Part shown: in pieces, positions 61,401 through 64,000 of the stretch | How positions within the stretch are numbered: the stretch's first letter is position 1 | Layout of the letters: every line of letters begins with the position of its first letter | Source of the DNA: JBGPLJ01 sp963826145 | GTDB taxonomy: Bacteria > Pseudomonadota > Gammaproteobacteria > Steroidobacterales > Steroidobacteraceae | Assembly (NCBI GenBank): GCA_963826145.1 | Contig: CAWGVW010000002.1 | Coordinates: 186,001 to 250,000, forward strand | Length of the DNA stretch: 64,000 bases | Reading direction: 5' to 3' | Made by a program: the position numbers and the translations under genes | Notes under the pieces: generated by a model | What the model was told of the DNA's origin: nothing | The model's database searches: none | The model's input: only the letters and a program-made list of their open reading frames with translations

Positions 61401-61635
61401 GGGTGTCGTGCCCTTGCTCACCGCAAGTGGCGCAGGTGCCGAGGTGCGGCAGGCGATGGGCGCCACCGTGTTCTTCGGAATGATCGGTGTGACAGCTTTC
61501 GGTCTCTTCCTGACGCCGGTGTTCTACACACTAGTGCGTCGCAAGGTCAGTCGCCGGCGTGATCTGGAGGTGTCTCCTCACACTCCCCAAGCACCCCAGG
61601 TTGCGTCGGCGGCGTCAGAGGTGCCCCATGCGTAA
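58429..61635 (+). CDS. RND multidrug efflux transporter (HAE-1, AcrB/MexB type)
   Basis: 1068 aa from ATG 58429; the conserved start MKLSNFFIDRPIFAAVLSAF fixes it, so the ATG at 58417 is not used. Landmarks: the first periplasmic loop VVVRAAYPGANPKVVADTVAAPLEQEI, TM4 proton-relay Asp pair in GIVVDDAIVVVENVER, the docking-domain turns, and the C-terminal half VLVGLASKNAILIVEFAKQLED and LRPILMTSIAFIAGVVPLL. All motifs are intact, so it should be a functional proton antiporter. Substrates cannot be told. It overlaps the outer-membrane factor start by 8 bp. Confidence 0.95.
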   Translation: MKLSNFFIDRPIFAAVLSAFITIAGAVALFQLPVSEYPEVVPPSVVVRAAYPGANPKVVADTVAAPLEQEIVGVEDMLYMSSQTTMDGSLLLTVTFRIGTDIDRAQVQVQNRVSQALPRLPEEVRALGVTTVKSSADLMMVVHIVSPQNRYDSLYLRNYATLNIRDVLARLPGMGEVRVFGAGDYSMRVWLDPQKLAARNLTAGDVVSAIREQNIQVAAGQIGGAPANDAAFELALNAMGRLSDEDQFRDVIIKTGADGEVVRLKDVARIELGASQYELQSMLDNKPAVAIPVFQAPGSNALELSTAVRDTMAKLKESFPEGVDYTIVYDPTVFVRQSIDAVVHTLLEAIALVVLVVILFLQTWRASIIPLVAVPVSIIGTFAVLLAFGFSINTLSLFGLVLAIGIVVDDAIVVVENVERHIARGLTPLAATKQAMSEVSRPIIAITLVLCAVFVPVAFVSGLSGQFYRQFALTIAISTVISAFNSLTLSPALAAVLLKPHGAKPDALSSGIEKVFGGFFKRFNRGFEDTGNAYSTAVGQTVRKTGIALAVYGGLVVLSYLGFAQLPGGFIPSQDKQYVIAIAQLPPAASLERTMEVTKEIGAIGLKQPGVMHAVQFAGMSVNGFAASSSSALVFFPLDDFDKRNSKELSSGAIAQALTQKLGGQIKDAFVVVFPAPAIRGMGALGGFKLQVEDRGDHGPDALYAAVQQALGKAWQDKRLAGVFSSYQINVPQLNVNVDRVKVKQQDVKLTDVFQTLQVYLGSLYVNDFNRFGRTYRVVAQADAPFRSKVDDILPLKTRNAKGEMVPLGSILSVSQTYGPDIVQRYNGYRSADINGGPAPGFSSGEAQAAISQILDETLPNGMTYEWTDLAYQQSVAGNTAVFIFPLCVLFVFLVLAAQYESLNLPLAIILIVPVSLLAGIAGVLLHGGDNNVFVQIGFLVLVGLASKNAILIVEFAKQLEDHGHDRETAVLEATRLRLRPILMTSIAFIAGVVPLLTASGAGAEVRQAMGATVFFGMIGVTAFGLFLTPVFYTLVRRKVSRRRDLEVSPHTPQAPQVASAASEVPHA

Positions 61636-63070
61636 TGTCGCCATGCTTGCCCTGGCCGCACTGCTCTCCGCTTGTGCCGTCGGCCCGAACTACGTGAAGC
61701 CGGATGTGGCGACGGCGCCAGCATTCACAGGCGCGGCCACGGCAGCGTTCACAGCGCAGGATCCGATCGCCGAGTTCTGGACGCAATTCGGTGATGAGGA
61801 ACTCGATCGCCTGGTAGCCGATGCGCTCGCCGCCAATCACGACCTGCGCATCGCGCTCGCTCACGTAGAGGAAGCGCGCGCGCTCAACCGCGAGGCAAAG
61901 TTCGATCTCGCGCCTACGGTGACCGCAGGAGCCGGATACACGAAGCAGCGTTTTTCGGCGGACCAGGAGGCTGCGGTGTTCGGCCGGGAACAGGAGCTCT
62001 ATCAGGCGGGGTTCGATGCATCGTGGGAGCTCGACCTCTTCGGCCGCGTGCGCCGCGGTGTCGAAGCGCGCCACGCCGAAGTCGAAAGTGCCGAGGCGAC
62101 CCTGCGCGACGCGCAGGTCATCGTCACGGCCGAAGTCACGCGCACGTATTTTGAACTCCGCGGCGCGCAGAGCCAGCTTGCAGTCGCGAAACGCAACGTC
62201 GACAACCAGCAGGAGACGCTGAAACTGACCAATGTGCGGCTCGACGCAGGACGCGGCACGGAACTCGATACCTCGCGCGCCCAGGCTCAGCTCAGCACAA
62301 CTCTTGCAAGCGTGAGTCCGCTCGAAGCGGAGGTCTCGCGGAACATCCACAAGCTGAGCGTCCTCACCGGCCGCGAACCGAATGCACTCACCGGGCAGCT
62401 CGCGCCCACGCGCGACCTGCCCGCGCTGCCGGGGGTTGCCGCGGTCGGTAATCCGGCCGACCTGTTGCGACGCCGGCCGGACATTCGCGTCGCGGAACGC
62501 GATCTTGCGGCCTCAAATGCGCGCATCGGCGCTGCAATCGGAGACTACTTCCCCAAGGTGAGTTTCACCGGAAGCGTCGGCTACGCGGCAGGCAGCTCCG
62601 GCGTACTCGGCAACAGCGGCACCGATGCTTATACGATTGCACCGGGCATTTCCTGGGCAGCGTTCGATCTCGGCCGCGTGCATGCGCGCGTCGTCGGCGC
62701 GCGCGCCAGCAATGAGGCTGCGCTCGCCCGCTACGAGCAGACCGTGCTGCGGGCGCTCGAAGACACCGAGGACGCGCTTGTCACCCATGCGCGTGCGCGG
62801 GAGCGCCTGGCGCATGTCGAACAGGCCGCCGATGCCAGTGCGCTCGCGGCGCGGCTCGCGAACCTCCGCTTTCAGAACGGTCTCGTCGACTTCCTCCAGG
62901 TCCTGGACGCCGAACGCACGCAGCTCGAGGCCGAAGACCGGCTGGCGCAGAGTCGCGCGGATGCCGCCACCAGCCTGATTGCCGTGTACAAAGCGCTCGG
63001 CGGGGGTTGGGAAGGCGCCCCGCTGCCTTCCGCACGGCCGTTAGCGGACACTGGCTCGCCGGCGCGATAG
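61628..63070 (+). CDS. Outer-membrane efflux factor (OprM/NodT family lipoprotein)
   Basis: 480 aa from ATG 61628, which overlaps the transporter's stop by 8 bp. Lipobox LSAC (Cys about 16) then VGPNYVKPD, the standard OprM/NodT start. The body has two TolC-type repeats: FWTQFGDEELDRLVADALAANHDLRIALAHVEEARA in the first half, and RRPDIRVAERDLAASNARIGAAIGDYFPKVSFTGSVGYAAGSSG in the second. It forms the outer-membrane channel of the pump encoded upstream. A longer open frame from 61559 antisense to the transporter's end is rejected. Confidence 0.93.
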   Translation: MRNVAMLALAALLSACAVGPNYVKPDVATAPAFTGAATAAFTAQDPIAEFWTQFGDEELDRLVADALAANHDLRIALAHVEEARALNREAKFDLAPTVTAGAGYTKQRFSADQEAAVFGREQELYQAGFDASWELDLFGRVRRGVEARHAEVESAEATLRDAQVIVTAEVTRTYFELRGAQSQLAVAKRNVDNQQETLKLTNVRLDAGRGTELDTSRAQAQLSTTLASVSPLEAEVSRNIHKLSVLTGREPNALTGQLAPTRDLPALPGVAAVGNPADLLRRRPDIRVAERDLAASNARIGAAIGDYFPKVSFTGSVGYAAGSSGVLGNSGTDAYTIAPGISWAAFDLGRVHARVVGARASNEAALARYEQTVLRALEDTEDALVTHARARERLAHVEQAADASALAARLANLRFQNGLVDFLQVLDAERTQLEAEDRLAQSRADAATSLIAVYKALGGGWEGAPLPSARPLADTGSPAR

Positions 63071-63079
63071 ACTTTCCCC

Positions 63080-64000
63080 ATGGCGGTCAATTTCGAATCG
63101 ACTCCGGGGCGCACCGAGCTTCAGGCTGAGGCCCTGGAACATGCGGACGATTCCGCGCATCGCCGGGAGCGTCTCCTGATGGCTTCGGCCAAGGGCAGCC
63201 GCCTGCTCCTTGAAGCACCCGATGTCATGGCTGCGGTTCCCGAGGTGCTGCGCCTCATCGGCGAAGCGGCCGCGGTGGACCGGGTTAACGTAATCCTCGC
63301 TGAGCGTGGACCGAACGGCGAACGACTCCTGCGTGTCGCAAGCGAATGGGTCGGTGAAGGCGTCGCGCCGCAGCTCGGTCACCCGACCATGGGCGTGCAC
63401 GCGGAAAGCGAATTCGCGCTGCAGTGCCTGCAGCTGCGCGCCGGACAGACCGTCTGCGTCTATAAGGACGTGACCGCGGCCGAAGTGCAGGATCCGCGGG
63501 CCTGCTGTGGATTCGAGGGCATCGGCACGAAGAGCAAGGCGCTCGTACCAATCTTCGTCGACGGGGAATTCGCGGGCGCCGTCAGTTTCGACAACACCCG
63601 CCAGCGCCGTGCCATCGATTCGACGGAACTCGCCACCATCGAAACCGCCGCCGGCGTCATCGGCGCGGCGTTGCATCGCGAGCGGCTGGTCGACACGGTT
63701 CGCCGCGAGCGGGAACGAGTGGCCGATGAGCGCGTGGCGGCCCTCGCCAAGGCGAATGCCGTCATCCGCGGGAATCTCGAGCGCCTCGCGAGCGCGCCGG
63801 ACCTCAACAGTTTTCTCGCCAGTGTGCTCCTCGAGATGACACGCGAACTGGATGCGGCCTCGGGTTCCGTGATACTGCTCGACGACGTCGCGCAGCAGTG
63901 GCGCCTGCTCGCGTACGTGCGCGACGGGCGAACCATGGCGCCGGACTTCAGTCCGACCGTCGCCTGCGCCGACGCGCCCTTCAGTCCCCGCCTCACCCAA
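63080..64000 (+). CDS. GAF-domain sensor protein, N-terminal part (runs off the window)
   Basis: 307 codons from ATG 63080 to the window edge, still open. A GAF domain spans about residues 36-200 (VLRLIGEAAAVDRVNVILAERGPNGERLLRVASEW; VPIFVDGEFAGAVSFDNTRQRRAIDSTELATIETAAGVIGAAL), followed by a helical linker (about 200-245: RRERERVADERVAALAKANAVIRGNLERLASAPDLNSFL), then the start of a second GAF-like domain (LLEMTRELDAASGSVILLDDVAQQWRLLAYV). The output domain, probably a histidine kinase or cyclase, lies beyond the window. No ribosome site stands out. It is 9 bp after the pump operon stop and may be co-transcribed. Confidence 0.75.
   Translation, partial: MAVNFESTPGRTELQAEALEHADDSAHRRERLLMASAKGSRLLLEAPDVMAAVPEVLRLIGEAAAVDRVNVILAERGPNGERLLRVASEWVGEGVAPQLGHPTMGVHAESEFALQCLQLRAGQTVCVYKDVTAAEVQDPRACCGFEGIGTKSKALVPIFVDGEFAGAVSFDNTRQRRAIDSTELATIETAAGVIGAALHRERLVDTVRRERERVADERVAALAKANAVIRGNLERLASAPDLNSFLASVLLEMTRELDAASGSVILLDDVAQQWRLLAYVRDGRTMAPDFSPTVACADAPFSPRLTQ

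Overview
The window is GC-rich, densely coded DNA from a Gram-negative chromosome: it has TonB, AsmA, BamA-like and RND/OprM envelope genes and Tat substrates. A YggX homologue (a beta/gammaproteobacterial family) and general gene content suggest a gammaproteobacterium of the Steroidobacter/Nevskiales type; this is inference, since no rRNA or marker set is present. No CRISPR array, transposase, integrase or phage gene was seen.

Layout. 1-5.0 kb (minus): phenylacetate-CoA ligase plus a three-subunit molybdoenzyme resembling phenylacetyl-CoA:acceptor oxidoreductase (PadBCD). 5.2-8.4 kb: PAS-GGDEF cyclase and a translationally coupled vWA lipoprotein/large membrane protein pair. 8.6-20.4 kb: mixed housekeeping and stress genes (hemN, FMN dehydrogenase, PEBP, DUF46 protein, diheme cytochrome c, TIR-TolB-TPR protein, cytochrome b, phosphoesterase, fasciclin, Hsp20). 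20.4-27.6 kb: DctA-like carrier, a divergent diiron protein/LuxR-hydrolase pair sharing a tandem operator-like repeat, and a duplicated-permease ABC transporter. 27.6-32.1 kb: CysK-glutaredoxin fusion in an operon with a TetR regulator, divergent from a methyltransferase across a 20-bp palindrome, then an outer-membrane barrel. 32.2-37.9 kb: SulP, PPK2 and arylsulfatase.

38.0-51.2 kb is the most coherent system. A minus-strand operon encodes a TonB receptor, a DUF1611/DgcN-like protein, a serine hydrolase with a membrane tail, an enolase-superfamily DgcA/dipeptide epimerase-like protein, a YkvI-like transporter and a second serine hydrolase. Next to it are an XRE-cupin regulator and a plus-strand run of two M19 dipeptidases and an SDR. 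Together they suggest uptake and breakdown of D-amino-acid-containing peptides, probably yielding D-glutamate, under one regulator.

51.2-64 kb: a TM-anchored Ala/Pro/Glu-rich protein, AsmA, MAPEG, tRNA-Phe, YggX, then three tandem paralogous 63-aa predicted secreted proteins with conserved leaders and terminators that match no family I know, then a complete RND pump operon and a GAF protein running off the window.

About a dozen genes are broken by one-base indels (often an extra T before C), sometimes several within 100 bp or in compensating pairs, and the TonB receptor has one in-frame TGA. This pattern looks more like residual sequence or assembly error than gene decay, so I annotate the reconstructed spans and note each break.
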